Assembly (NCBI RefSeq): GCF_018127745.1
Contig: NZ_CP072333.1
Coordinates: forward strand, 1,364,001 to 1,428,000
Length of the DNA stretch: 64,000 nucleotides
Reading direction: 5' to 3'
DNA from: Porphyromonas sp. oral taxon 275
GTDB taxonomy: Bacteria > Bacteroidota > Bacteroidia > Bacteroidales > Porphyromonadaceae
The translations under genes and the position numbers were made by a program. Shown in pieces: positions 25,841 through 35,300 of the stretch. Below the pieces are notes generated by a model. It worked only from the letters and a program-made list of their open reading frames with translations, was not told the origin of the DNA and did no database searches. Every line of letters begins with the position of its first letter. Positions within the stretch are counted from its first letter, which is position 1.

Positions 25841-26554
25841 TTAATCCCTCCTCCCGCCGAAGATGCGGAGCAGGAAAAGGAAGAGGTTGATAAAGTCAAG
25901 GTACAGCGACAGGGCGCCTAGGAGCGCCACGCGCTTGGTGCGCTCCTCATCCTGCGAGGAGGCCAGCAGCATGTGCTTGATCTTCTGCGTGTCGTAGGCC
26001 GTCAGCCCGACGAAGATGACCACCCCAGCATAAGAGGTGACGTAGCCCAGCCAGCTAGCGCCGACGAAGATATTGACCACCGAGGCGATGATGATCCCGA
26101 TGAGGGCCATCGTGAGTAGGCTCCCGAGCTTCGTCAGGTCGCGCTTGGTCGTGTAGCCGACCAGCGCCATAGCGGCGAAGGTACCGGCGGTGATGAGGAA
26201 GGTCGTCGTCAGCGAACCCAGCTCATAGACGAGGAAGATGGGACTAAGCGTCAGGCCGTTCAGAGCAGCGTAGACGGCGAAGCAGGCCGTAGCTACGGGC
26301 ATGCTCATCTTCTCGATGCGCGCGGAGAGGAAGTAGACCAGCACCAGCTCTAGGATGACGAAGCCCCAGAAGGTAAGTGCAATGGTATTGACGAAGCCCG
26401 TATCGGCAGCGAGGAGGCCTGCGAAGGCCGTGATCGCCAGCCCGAGGGTCATCCAGAGGAAGGTGCGCTGCAGCGAGCGCTGCACGACGGCTGTATCGAG
26501 TACGGCGTAGTCTGCCTCGGCAGACTGCCCGTAGGGATAGGAATTGCTATTCAT
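25841..26554 (-). CDS. Bax inhibitor-1/YccA family membrane protein
   Basis: 237 residues with seven hydrophobic segments, including TFLWMTLGLAITAFAGLLAA and TMALIGIIIASVVNIFVGA. The family hallmark is visible near the C-terminus: VIFVGLTAYDTQKIKHMLL, which carries the Asp pair region implicated in pH-sensitive calcium leak in structural homologues. The cellular role in bacteria is unclear (YccA modulates FtsH in E. coli). Its start lies 25 bp after the OmpP1 stop, so the two are likely co-transcribed. Confidence 0.9.
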   Translation of the reverse strand: MNSNSYPYGQSAEADYAVLDTAVVQRSLQRTFLWMTLGLAITAFAGLLAADTGFVNTIALTFWGFVILELVLVYFLSARIEKMSMPVATACFAVYAALNGLTLSPIFLVYELGSLTTTFLITAGTFAAMALVGYTTKRDLTKLGSLLTMALIGIIIASVVNIFVGASWLGYVTSYAGVVIFVGLTAYDTQKIKHMLLASSQDEERTKRVALLGALSLYLDFINLFLFLLRIFGGRRD

Positions 26555-26579
26555 TGAGTAGTTGTGGGTAGAGCTTAGT

Positions 26580-28277
26580 CTAGAAGCGATAGGTCAGCGA
26601 CAGGAGCAGCTCCTGCTGGCGCAGGGACTCCTGAGCAGCCTTGAGGCCAAGGAGGTTCTCGGGCTGCACCTTGCCACTCTGCACATCGGGGTCACGACGG
26701 TTGAGCACAGGGCCGTAGTCGCGGACGAAGGGGAAGGCGAAGACCTGATTCGTGCGCTGCTGTGAGACAAAGGCCAGATCCAGCGAGAGGTCGGGCGTGA
26801 TGCGGTAGCCTGCCCCCAGCGAGAAGGAGTTCAGCGCGCCAGGCAGCGTGTAGTGTACCTGCGTCCCTGGGACGAAGACCTCACCCTGAGCATAGCCCTC
26901 AGAGACGACGCCCGACTTGACGGGGCTGCTGCTGTAGCGATAGCCCGCACGCAGCGCCAGGCGCTGCGTAGCCATCAGCTCAGCACCGAGGCGCAGGGTA
27001 TGTACGCCCGTGTAGTGCGCGGCGATACGCTCATTGTCCGCATCGTAGCGGCTGCCCGTATCCCACATATCGGAGCGTCCCGTCTCCCCGAGGCGCATGC
27101 TCCCGTAGAAGGCACACTCGTAGTCGGCGCTGAGGATAGCGCGATGCCCAATGATGTAGGCAGCGCTCGCCCCGAGGCGCCAAGGCGTGTGCAGGCGGAA
27201 GGCCGTGGCCGCGGTCGCAGGGCCTACGAGCGGCGTCTGATTGCGGTCATCCTTGCGCGGCGTCACCGTGGGGCTCGCGTCGATATTGGTGTACATGAAG
27301 CTCGGCGTATAGAGCGAGGCCCCTATGCGTAGCCCATCGAGGGGCTCATAGAGCAGCCCCAGCCCCACACGGAAGCCACCAGAGGAGATGCTCACGCGGT
27401 TCTGCAGCCCGAGGTAGTCGCCCCCCTCGAAGTCCTCACGATAGATGGAGGAGAGGTTGTAGCTCATGTCCGTGTAGGTGAAGCTCGCCCCGAAGCGCAG
27501 CGTCTCAGTGGCACGCAGCGCTACCGCTAGATCATAGTCCGTGATCGCGCCCGTCTCACGCAGCGACAGGTAGGCTGCGGAGGGACGCATGATGCGCCCC
27601 GAGCCATCGAGGTAATTATTGGAGTAGAGCCCCCCGCGGCCGTTGGGCGACTTGATCCACCCAGCCTGCGCCCCGAAGATGCTGAGCCAGGGGTAGCCAT
27701 TAGAGAAGGCATTGCGCGAAGCTAGCGTAGCATCGGGGATCAGCTGCCCGTTCTGGTCATACTGGAGGTTATTGACCCCTGCAGCGGCATAGTCGGCTAG
27801 GGAGTTATCGAAGCTGCTCGTCCCCTCGGAGCGGCGATAGTTCGCTGCGATGCCCGAGGCAGAGGCACTGAAGCTGCGGTCGAAGCGGCCGGCATTGCGC
27901 GCCGCCAGGACGACGGAGAAGTTGCTGCCGCCCTTGGCTCCCATCTGATAGTAGAGCTCCTTGAAGCGGAAGGCCGAGTTCTCCATCTTGCTCTCACCGC
28001 CCCCGTACCAGCTGCCCTTATTGACCGACCAGTCGTAGCCGTAGGTGAGGCTGAGGCGGTTGGCCCCAGAGAAGAGGGAGATACCCGCTGGGTTGCGGGC
28101 GATGGAGGCAGGGTCAGAGCCGATAGCACCCATGGCGCCCGAGAGGGCGGCATAGCGTGCCGAGCCCTGAGGCTCGTAGGTGTGGGTGAGCTGCAGCGCC
28201 GTCGTCTCGCTCTGCGCCGCGAGCGTCAGGGGGCAAAGCATCAGTGCCAGCCCGGTGAGGATCTTATACTGAGTCAT
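26580..28277 (-). CDS. OmpP1/FadL/TodX family outer-membrane transporter
   Basis: 565 residues. A signal peptide ends near LTLAAQ (about residue 21). The N-terminal plug motif YAALSGAMGAIGSDPASIAR, followed by NPAGISLF, is diagnostic of the FadL family, which passes hydrophobic molecules across the outer membrane. The remainder is barrel-like, with alternating aromatic/polar strands and GYRITPDLSLDLAF, ending in LSLTYRF with a terminal Phe as needed for BAM insertion. The substrate is unknown. It lies between the Trp/Tyr/Gly-rich protein gene (38 bp upstream) and BI-1. Confidence 0.88.
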   Translation of the reverse strand: MTQYKILTGLALMLCPLTLAAQSETTALQLTHTYEPQGSARYAALSGAMGAIGSDPASIARNPAGISLFSGANRLSLTYGYDWSVNKGSWYGGGESKMENSAFRFKELYYQMGAKGGSNFSVVLAARNAGRFDRSFSASASGIAANYRRSEGTSSFDNSLADYAAAGVNNLQYDQNGQLIPDATLASRNAFSNGYPWLSIFGAQAGWIKSPNGRGGLYSNNYLDGSGRIMRPSAAYLSLRETGAITDYDLAVALRATETLRFGASFTYTDMSYNLSSIYREDFEGGDYLGLQNRVSISSGGFRVGLGLLYEPLDGLRIGASLYTPSFMYTNIDASPTVTPRKDDRNQTPLVGPATAATAFRLHTPWRLGASAAYIIGHRAILSADYECAFYGSMRLGETGRSDMWDTGSRYDADNERIAAHYTGVHTLRLGAELMATQRLALRAGYRYSSSPVKSGVVSEGYAQGEVFVPGTQVHYTLPGALNSFSLGAGYRITPDLSLDLAFVSQQRTNQVFAFPFVRDYGPVLNRRDPDVQSGKVQPENLLGLKAAQESLRQQELLLSLTYRF

Positions 28278-28315
28278 CTTAGTCTAGTTCTTAGGAATAT
28301 CTGAGGCACGGCTGC

Positions 28316-29557
28316 CTAGCGACGACGTGCGGGTCCGCTGTAGTCGCTACCGCTACCGCCCGTACCGCGCTGCTCGCTGCTGCTGCTCGAGCTTGAGCTC
28401 GAGGTGCTGCTGCGGTAGCCTCCCGAGCTGGAGGAGCTACCCTGGCTACGATAGGGCTCGTAGCTCTCGTGACGGCGAGGCTCGTAGGGGACATTGCGGT
28501 CGTAGCTACGTGCAGGATAGCTCTGCTGATAGCTGCCACGATCGTAGCCCTGAGCCTCGTAGCTGCGGCTCGTGGAGTAGCCGCTGCGCTCGGTGCTGCG
28601 AGGCTGCCATACGCCATCACGTACCTCACCGTCGCGCACCGCCGTATAGGCACTGTAGGCGCTACGTGAGGCGCGCGACTGGCTGAGGGCTCCATTGGAG
28701 AAGACCCCAGGGGCATACTTATTATTGTAGTAGTGGTCGCTGTAGGCACGATAGGCACGTCCCTCGGCATAGCCCCAGCTGTAGGGACTGCCCCAGTAGC
28801 CATCATAGTAGCCGCCCCAGTAATTGCCGTAGTAGCCGCCATAGTAGCCATTCCAGTAGCTACCCCAACCAGGATAGCCCCAGGACGAATAGCCCCAGTA
28901 GGGTGAGCCCCAATAGGGATCATAGCCGCCATACCAGCCTCCCCAGCGGGGATAGCTCCAGGAGGAGTAGCCCCAGCTCCAGGAGGGCATGTACCAGCTA
29001 GAGCCCCAGCTCCAGTCCCAGTCCCAGCGGCTCCCCCAGTAGGGACGTGAGCCTACCGAGACATAGACGTCTGGGCCCGCGACGCGGTAGTCGAGGTCGC
29101 CCCAGGGATCGGTGTCGATGTAGACGCGGCGCGCGCCATCGATGATGGTCGAGCCATCACCGTAGAAGCGCTGCAGACGTGAGGAGTAGGGTCCCCACAC
29201 GCGTACATCCTTATCCTTGCGCTGATCGGCGAGCAGCCGAGCCAGCTCGGCGCGCGTCAGCTGGATGGTATCCTCGGGCAGGGCTAGGTGCCCATTGTAG
29301 GCATCGAGCTCCTGATCGGCCTTCTTGCGCTTGTAGCTAGCGACGAGCTCGGCCTGCTTCTTCTCCCAGGCCTCGCGCTCGGCGCGGTAGATGGCCTCAC
29401 GGCGTGCGGCCTCCCTACGCTGCTCCTCATCGATCTTCTTGATATCCCTACGGCTATAATAGGAGTCATCGAGGTAGCGCGTGTCATTCTGTGCCTGGAG
29501 CCCGAAGAGGCTCACCAGGCTTACTCCCAGCAGGAGTAGGGACTTCCTTGCATTCAT
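28316..29557 (-). CDS. Secreted Trp/Tyr/Gly/Ser-rich low-complexity protein
   Basis: 413 residues; family not recognised. A signal peptide (SLLLLGVSLVSLFGLQAQ) leads to a charged coiled-coil-like stretch (about 38-85: EEQRREAARREAIYRAEREA). A folded-looking part (about 95-165, RRVYIDTDPWGDLDYRVAGP) follows. Then comes an extreme aromatic repeat region (about 170-275) made of WGY, YWGS, GYY and SW units, an Arg/Tyr/Ser segment, and a tail with nine consecutive serines ending ARRR. No T9SS-type C-terminal domain is evident. Co-directional with OmpP1 and BI-1; probably periplasmic or surface-associated. Confidence 0.7.
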   Translation of the reverse strand: MNARKSLLLLGVSLVSLFGLQAQNDTRYLDDSYYSRRDIKKIDEEQRREAARREAIYRAEREAWEKKQAELVASYKRKKADQELDAYNGHLALPEDTIQLTRAELARLLADQRKDKDVRVWGPYSSRLQRFYGDGSTIIDGARRVYIDTDPWGDLDYRVAGPDVYVSVGSRPYWGSRWDWDWSWGSSWYMPSWSWGYSSWSYPRWGGWYGGYDPYWGSPYWGYSSWGYPGWGSYWNGYYGGYYGNYWGGYYDGYWGSPYSWGYAEGRAYRAYSDHYYNNKYAPGVFSNGALSQSRASRSAYSAYTAVRDGEVRDGVWQPRSTERSGYSTSRSYEAQGYDRGSYQQSYPARSYDRNVPYEPRRHESYEPYRSQGSSSSSGGYRSSTSSSSSSSSSEQRGTGGSGSDYSGPARRR

Positions 29558-29757
29558 GTCAGTAGTCGCCTTTAGAGTGAAACATCATCAGTGTGCCCCT
29601 CGGATACGCGCCGTCGGGGCAGGAGGGCATAGCCTCTCCTATCGTCTTAACGCTCTGAGCCCTAGGGCTAGTATAGTCTGAGACTCAGAGCCCTGCGTGC
29701 AGCGCCTGCAGTGAGGAGTATCGACCTCCCGAGCGCGGTGCCCGCAGCGAGCTAGGG

Positions 29758-30276
29758 CTAGTTCGGCAGCCCTGAGATCTGGCTAAGCTCCTCCACCTCT
29801 TCCTCCTCGCGCTCGTACTCCTTGATGAGCTCGGGCAGCTTGCGGTGGAAGAAGGCGATCGTCGCCGCCAGGGCATCATTGAGCCGCAGCGCTAGGGGCG
29901 CCACAGGTGTCCCCGGCAGGAGGAAGCTCTCGACCGAGAAGACCACATCGCCCTCCTCATCGACATAGGCCTTGCTGACCTTCTGATCGAAGTCGGTCGC
30001 CGCACAGGCCTTGTAGATGAAGGCCTCGTGCACGTCCTCGTAGACGCTGCGCTCGAAGGTCGCCCGCAGCAGGAGGAACTCGGGGTCCTCGGTACGGTAG
30101 TAGAAACAGAAGTAGGTGCCTTCGTTCTTATATACGATACGTATATCATTGTCTTGAGTAGGACGATAGCCCTCTGCAGCCAGTGCCTCCAGGATCTCCG
30201 GGAGTACCTTCTCTGGCTCCAGCTCTAGGGGCTTATCAGCTGCCGCTCGTGACTTCTTCAGTAGTGCCATACACAT
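29758..30276 (-). CDS. Conserved hypothetical protein, possibly YbjN-like fold
   Basis: 172 residues, no signal peptide or membrane segment. The pattern LPEILEALAAEGYRPTQDND, IRIVYKNEGTYFCFYYRTED, then VYEDVHEAFIYKACAATDFD and VFSVESFLLPG suggests the alpha/beta YbjN or type III-chaperone-like fold, but I do not recognise a family with certainty. The tail is strongly acidic (EYEREEEEVEEL). A start at 30270 (MALLKKSR) is equally likely. A -7 box at 30314 precedes it. A hairpin GCTCTGAG/CTCAGAGC at 29652-29691 may terminate it. Confidence 0.6.
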   Translation of the reverse strand: MCMALLKKSRAAADKPLELEPEKVLPEILEALAAEGYRPTQDNDIRIVYKNEGTYFCFYYRTEDPEFLLLRATFERSVYEDVHEAFIYKACAATDFDQKVSKAYVDEEGDVVFSVESFLLPGTPVAPLALRLNDALAATIAFFHRKLPELIKEYEREEEEVEELSQISGLPN

Positions 30277-30313
30277 CTGTTCGTTTTAGGGCCATAAGTT
30301 GGCCCATCTAGGA

Positions 30314-30321
30314 CAAAGATA
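30314..30321 (-). promoter_or_regulatory. Candidate -7 box for the YbjN-like gene
   Basis: TATCTTTG on the minus strand 38 bp before the ATG. A TTG at 30347-30345 is 23 bp further upstream, slightly longer than usual. Between it and the ATG lies the inverted repeat GGGCCAACTTATGGCCC. Confidence 0.5.
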
Positions 30322-30439
30322 CATAAAAGGGGATAGAGTCGAAGCAATGCGCCAGCCCGCATCCCCTAAGAACGGGCAACTTGACCCGCCGCACGGTCGA
30401 CCACAAGGGGCGACTTCGCCCTCCCCTGCTCGGGCACTC

Positions 30440-30523
30440 GTGAGGGATACCCTTCAGCGGGCTGAGGGACGTCCATCAGCGCCGTGAGGGATAGCAGTGG
30501 ACGCGCTGAGGGATAGCAGTGGG
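30440..30523. repeat. Dispersed 22-bp-period palindrome array (copy D)
   Basis: Four units on the plus strand with an exact 22-bp period: TGAGGGATACCCTTCAG, TGAGGGACGTCCATCAG, TGAGGGATAGCAGTG, TGAGGGATAGCAGTG. The second unit has the ACGTC core. It sits between the hmuV terminator and the promoter of the YbjN-like gene. No gene is seen in 30322-30616. Confidence 0.87.
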
Positions 30524-30616
30524 CAAGGTGCAGGCTAGGAGCAAGCTCCCTCAGAGAAGTATCGGAGGCTCCCACTCCCCTACAGCAGCGGCTGTACAAA
30601 AAGTATGCCAAGGGCT

Positions 30617-30682
30617 AGAAAAGAAGCGCCGCGAGCCTCCGCCCCCCGATCGGGAGGTAGAGGCTCGCGGCGCTTCTTTTCT
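30617..30682 (-). terminator. Terminator of the hmu operon
   Basis: A perfect 23-bp stem (30617-30639 with 30660-30682: AGAAAAGAAGCGCCGCGAG and CTCGCGGCGCTTCTTTTCT cores) around a 20-nt loop, 23 bp after the hmuV stop. The T-rich arm end works in both directions. Confidence 0.85.
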
Positions 30683-30705
30683 AGCTAGGGACTGAGCCCG
30701 TGGGG

Positions 30706-31053
30706 CTAGTCCTCGGGGACGTAGTAGACCTGGCCGTCCTCCATCTCATAGGCGACGCCGACCTTGCGCCCACGGCTGCCCTGCTTGGTATCCTGGGCAT
30801 CCTTGCTGGGGGTGTAGCGCTCGATCTTGCCGCCCTTCTTCGTGATGATCTCCATGTTGTCCTTCCCTGGGTTCTTGACCACAGAGAAGTCCTCCTCAGT
30901 GAAGACCTCCGTCATATTCATATTCATCACCATGGCCACCATCAGCGAGACGGCGAAGACCATAGCGACGTCGAAGAGGTTGACCACGACCGTCAGCGGG
31001 TCGGTATCCTCGCCCTGCATCAGCTTGCTCGGGCGGCGGGGCTTGCGTGCCAT
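30706..31053 (-). CDS. hmuV: DUF2149 membrane protein, HmuV-like
   Basis: 115 residues with one membrane helix (VVVNLFDVAMVFAVSLMVAMV, about 25-45) preceded by a cytoplasmic Asp/Thr segment and followed by an extracytoplasmic domain with EDFSVVKNPGKDNMEIITKK. DUF2149 proteins resemble ExbD/TolR in size and topology and accompany ExbB-like partners. It starts 2 bp after the ExbB-like gene. The position in the order CobN-like, membrane protein, ExbB-like, DUF2149 matches Porphyromonas gingivalis hmuSTUV; the symbol is by synteny. Confidence 0.72.
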   Translation of the reverse strand: MARKPRRPSKLMQGEDTDPLTVVVNLFDVAMVFAVSLMVAMVMNMNMTEVFTEEDFSVVKNPGKDNMEIITKKGGKIERYTPSKDAQDTKQGSRGRKVGVAYEMEDGQVYYVPED

Positions 31054-31055
31054 AC

Positions 31056-31658
31056 TTACTTCTTGGCTTGGGCCTCCAGGAGGAGGGAGGAGACATACTC
31101 GAGGATGCTGACGTCACGCGTGTACCAGCGCTGCTTGTACTGCAGGGTGATGAGGCCGACGAGGCTGATCACCAGCCCCACAACTGTGGTGGCAAAGACG
31201 ACCTGCATATTATAGGCCATAGCCGCGATATCACCCGAGGAGAGCCCCACCAGCGCGGGACTCATCGCGATGAGCGTCCCGACGAGTCCGAGCACAGGGC
31301 CGATCTTCGTCAGCAGCTTAGAGAGGGTGAGGTCCTTCTCCGCTACGTGCTCGTAGCTGCTGAGCTGGTAGTTGACATAGTCCTCCGTCAGCCCTTCCCG
31401 CTGCAGCAGGTCATCGAGGTGCTCCACGAAGGCCGAGCGGCGCGTCTTCGGTAGACGAGCCTGCAGCTCGGCGAGCGTCTCGGGCGTCAGGCTGCGCACA
31501 TCACCGATGAGGCGCGTCGTGTGACGGCGCTGCATGAAGGCATTGTAGAAGCTGCCCACCAGCATCAGCGAGCGCAGGAAGAGGAGAATGAGGAAGAGGA
31601 TGTCTGGGATGAGCAGACTGTTGGCGATGAGGAAAAGGAGCTTGGAGATCTGATCCAT
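31056..31658 (-). CDS. hmuU: MotA/TolQ/ExbB proton channel family protein, HmuU-like
   Basis: 200 residues from the ATG at 31658 (MDQISKLLFLIANSL); an in-frame upstream ATG at 31814 would run into hmuT and adds non-protein-like sequence. Three membrane helices: 10-30, about 110-135 (LLTKIGPVLGLVGTLIAMSP) and about 150-175 (VVFATTVVGLVISLVGLI). The ExbB/TolQ core signature GPVLGLVGTLI and the Thr-rich third helix are present. It probably energises the HmuS/haem machinery with its DUF2149 partner (inference). 7 bp after hmuT. Confidence 0.8.
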   Translation of the reverse strand: MDQISKLLFLIANSLLIPDILFLILLFLRSLMLVGSFYNAFMQRRHTTRLIGDVRSLTPETLAELQARLPKTRRSAFVEHLDDLLQREGLTEDYVNYQLSSYEHVAEKDLTLSKLLTKIGPVLGLVGTLIAMSPALVGLSSGDIAAMAYNMQVVFATTVVGLVISLVGLITLQYKQRWYTRDVSILEYVSSLLLEAQAKK

Positions 31659-31665
31659 GAGGGAT

Positions 31666-32346
31666 TTATGCTTTGTGTCTAAGGGATTGCTTGATGCGAG
31701 GGATGAGGTAGCCGAGGCCGAAGCAGAGGACGGCGATCCCCGCACTGAGTGCGAGGCCACGCCAAGCGATGGGGCTGGAGGGCGCCGTGCGCACCGTCTC
31801 GTCCACCGAGGCAATGATGCCGAGGATGAAGGTGAAGAGCTGCACGAGGAAGAAGACCTCCAGGCGCAGCTCCTCCTCGGGCACGAGCCACCTCAGCGCG
31901 TGCCCCAGGCCGTAGACCGCCAGCGCGCTCGCCACCGCCAGCAGGAAGGCCAGCAGGCTGAAGCTGACACCCGGCAGGGCGAAGAGCAGTGTACTCTGTA
32001 GATAGAAAAGGACGGGAAAGAGCAGGAGCCCAGGATAGGCTGCCAGCGCTAGGGCTAGGAGCTGCCTCCGCCGCGAGCTGGGACGCTCCAGGCGGGAGAA
32101 GCTATAGCCAACGAAGAGGGCCACCTCTAGGGAGATGAAGATCGCCGCGTACTCCCGCAGCGAGCGATCAGCGATGTAGGCGGCCAGTCCGGTCTTCGTC
32201 TGCTCGATCGCATAGGGCGAGGAGAGGTAGACGAAGCCCCCGAGGAGGAGCGCATAGACCAGCGCGTAGCCTCGTGAGGAGAAGGAGAGGCGTAGTGCTG
32301 TAGCCAGCACCACGAAGAGCATGAGGATCTGTACGAGCAGTTCCAT
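31666..32346 (-). CDS. hmuT: Polytopic membrane protein, HmuT-like
   Basis: 226 residues, about six to seven membrane helices (MELLVQILMLFVVLATAL, GYALVYALLLGGFVYLSS, YAAIFISLEVALFVGYSF, ALALAAYPGLLLFPVLFYL, VFFLVQLFTFILGIIASV, GLALSAGIAVLCFGLGYLI). No catalytic motif recognised. It is identified mainly by position 13 bp after the CobN-like gene and before the ExbB-like gene, the order of hmuSTUV. The symbol by synteny is less certain than for hmuS. Confidence 0.62.
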   Translation of the reverse strand: MELLVQILMLFVVLATALRLSFSSRGYALVYALLLGGFVYLSSPYAIEQTKTGLAAYIADRSLREYAAIFISLEVALFVGYSFSRLERPSSRRRQLLALALAAYPGLLLFPVLFYLQSTLLFALPGVSFSLLAFLLAVASALAVYGLGHALRWLVPEEELRLEVFFLVQLFTFILGIIASVDETVRTAPSSPIAWRGLALSAGIAVLCFGLGYLIPRIKQSLRHKA

Positions 32347-32359
32347 AGTGCGGCGGGGC

Positions 32360-35300
32360 TTAGGCGGCGTCTTGGTCGCGACGACGGCGGTAACGCACGA
32401 GCACCAGGAGACCGACGAAGAGGACAGCTACCCCAGCGACGACATAGAGCCCGCTGAAGCTCCTGGACTCGGAGGCAGCGTACTGGTCGCGGACGGTCTC
32501 CTTCTTCATCACCATGCCGCTCTTAGAGTCGGGGCCCGTAGCTGTGCCCGACTCGTCGAGCTGCTGCATGCTCTTGTCGAAGGCCTTGGCAGCCTCGGTG
32601 TCGACGTGCTGGGCGATGAAGCTACGCAGCTTGCGGTTATCCGCCGTCATGCTCCCCCCCGAGGGGCCGTACTTGGCCACCAGCTCCGTATGGTGCTTCG
32701 CCAGCGTCGCCACCTGCTCGGGGCTCGCCTGCCACATGCCCTTGCGGATGGTCTCGAGCATCACAGCAGTGAGGTCCTCGAGCGCGGCGGGGCTCTTCTC
32801 CTCGAAGCTCCGCGCCACACCGAGCTGATGGACATCCCGCACGTACATATCGTAGAGCTGGTCCCAGAGCTCCTTATCGATGACCTCAGGCTTCATGACA
32901 TTCCAGCCGTAGGTGTTGGTGACGACCTCGGCGATGTTGGCCACGCTATTGGCGCCGCCCGCTAGAGCCTCCTTGACGTAGGCGGGATTGAGGACGGTGC
33001 TACGGCTCTCGACGCCTATGGCCTCCTTGAGGTCCTGCATGTGCATGTTGGCATGGTTGCGGTAGTCCGCCAGGTAGGTATCGGGGTCCTTACCCGTGAC
33101 CTGACGTACGGAGAGCGTCAGCCCACCCATGAACTCGTAGACGTGGTCAAGGCTGAGGGCACCCCAGGTATTATTCTGTCGCGGCTGGACGACGACGTCG
33201 GTATTGCGCAGCGCGGCACGGAAGAGCGGCTTGACGAAGCGTCCCCAGTCCTCCTTCTTGCCCGTATAGGCCGCCCCCATATTATTAAGGTAGACCTCGG
33301 CGATCTCGCGCTCGCTGTCCCACTTGTCCCCTGCCGTGACCATCTCCTGAATGCCCGTGCCGTACATACCGTTGATGCCGCCGAAGATGCGGACATTGGC
33401 CAGCTCGCGGGCCTCCTTGGGCGAGAGTCCCTGCTCGACGAGCTCCTTCTCTGTGGCCACAGAGCCCTCGGCGACATAGTTCGGCTGCTCCTCCTTGCCC
33501 TGCGCTGCGACGAGCTCAATGGCCTTGGTGATGAGCGCCAGACGTGAGGCCGCCAGGTCGCGGAACTGACCCGAGGTCTGGACGACGACGTCGATGCGAG
33601 GACGGCCCAGCTCGCTGGCGGGGATCAGGCGGATGTCCTCCACGGAGCCGAACTGGCTACGCACGGGCTCCACCCCGAGCATGTAGAGCACCTGGGCGAT
33701 GGTCACGCCCTCGGTCTCGACGAACTCGCTGCTCCAGAAGGTATAGCTGACCTTGGTGGGATACTTACCATGCTGCTCGCGGTAGGCCTTGAGCGTCTGT
33801 TGTGCCAGCTGGACGCCGCGGCTCCAGGCACGCTGCGAGGGCGTGCTCTCGGCACGGACAGAGTAGAGATTGCGCCCTGTGGGGACGGTCTGCGGATTGG
33901 CCACGACGTCTCCCCCGGGGCTGGGGGCGGTGAAGCCACCCGCTAGCGCATTGACCAGCGCGTCCAGCTCGAGGCGGGGGCTGGCGATGATCGCCTGATG
34001 GTAGCGGGGGACGGACTCAATGGCCTTCACCAACTCCATGATCACCTCGGCACGCTCACGCTGCTCCTTGCTCACGCTGGCAGCAGGCGTACTGTGTACA
34101 GGCATCTGGTGCATCACCTTCGCCGTGCCCTGAGGTTGCTTGGACGAAGGCGCGGCCGTAGCGGCGTGCTGGGGAGAAGTAGCGGAAGGCTTGGGGGGCG
34201 TTGTTGTGCTAGTCTTGGACTGAGCAGCCGGAGTGCTCGCGGTGGGGGCTGCGGACTGCTTGCCAGCCTGAGTGCGGGAGGCCATCATGCGGGCTCGCAT
34301 CGCCTCGGTGTCCTGCGGCTTGGTGAGGCGGCGTGCCTCGGCGATCTCGGCGGGGCTGAGCTCAGCGAAGCGTGTGACCTGTGCCTCATCCACACGGCCA
34401 GCACCGAAGATCTGCCGCACCAGCTGCTGAGCGGGCTGGAGGTAGCGCTGGCCGAAGCGGCGCTTGTCGCTCGTGTTGTCCAGCGGCTTAGCCGCCCGCA
34501 GGCGGTCCAGCCTTGCCTTGGCATAGGCAATCGGGTCGGAGCACATAGCGATGACGGTCGACTGCAGCTTGGCTGGCGTGTAGCTGACACCCGTGGTGTA
34601 GAGCTGCCCCGTGATCTTCTCCGAGGCGATCTCCTCGGCGAAGTTATCGATACGCTCGATGTCCTTAGACGCGTAGGGACGAGTAAGGACGGAGTCCAGA
34701 CGTAGGTCGCGGTGTACGCCGAGGTCTACGGCGAGGCGCTTGACGAGGAGCGACTGCTGCTCCTTGGCCGCGGGCTCCTTGAGCTCGTAGTACTTCTCGA
34801 TGGCCTGCTGCAGCTCGGTGAAGATATGACGTGTGCGGCTCTCGTCGAAGGGCGGCGTGATGTAGGAGACGACGCTCGCGTAGGAGCGGCGCTTGGCCAT
34901 CATGCTCTCCCCGACGTTCCCTATAGTATAGTAGTAGAAGTGCGGCAGCGGGGCGACGAGCGCCTCCCCCCAGTCGCTGGCGGAGAGGGCGACCTGCTTG
35001 CGTGGGGTGAACTCGAGGCTGCCGTGCGTGCCGAAGTGCATCAGGGCATCTGCGTCGAAGGCGTGGCGCGCCCAGAGGTAGGAGGCCACATAGGGGTAAG
35101 GGGGCGGAGCGCCTGCGCCGTGGATGATGGCGAAGCTATCCTCGCCGAGGCCCGCCATGGGCTGAGGGAGGAGGATGACCTTACCGTACTGAATGCGCGT
35201 GACCGCCAGCTCGGTATCCCCCGAGCGCTGCTGCGTCATGTAGCTGCCGGGGGTAGGGCCGTACTTCTCCTTGAGCTCGGCTAGCTGCTGGGCGCTGAGG

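Noticed and set aside
30440..30523. CRISPR array at this and the six similar sites
   Set aside because: Repeats are about 16 bp and degenerate with 6-bp gaps, the copies are dispersed, and no cas genes are present.
31056..31814. Longer HmuU start at 31814
   Set aside because: It reads through hmuT in another frame with Arg/Ser/Pro-rich sequence; the ATG at 31658 gives the normal ExbB-like N-terminus.
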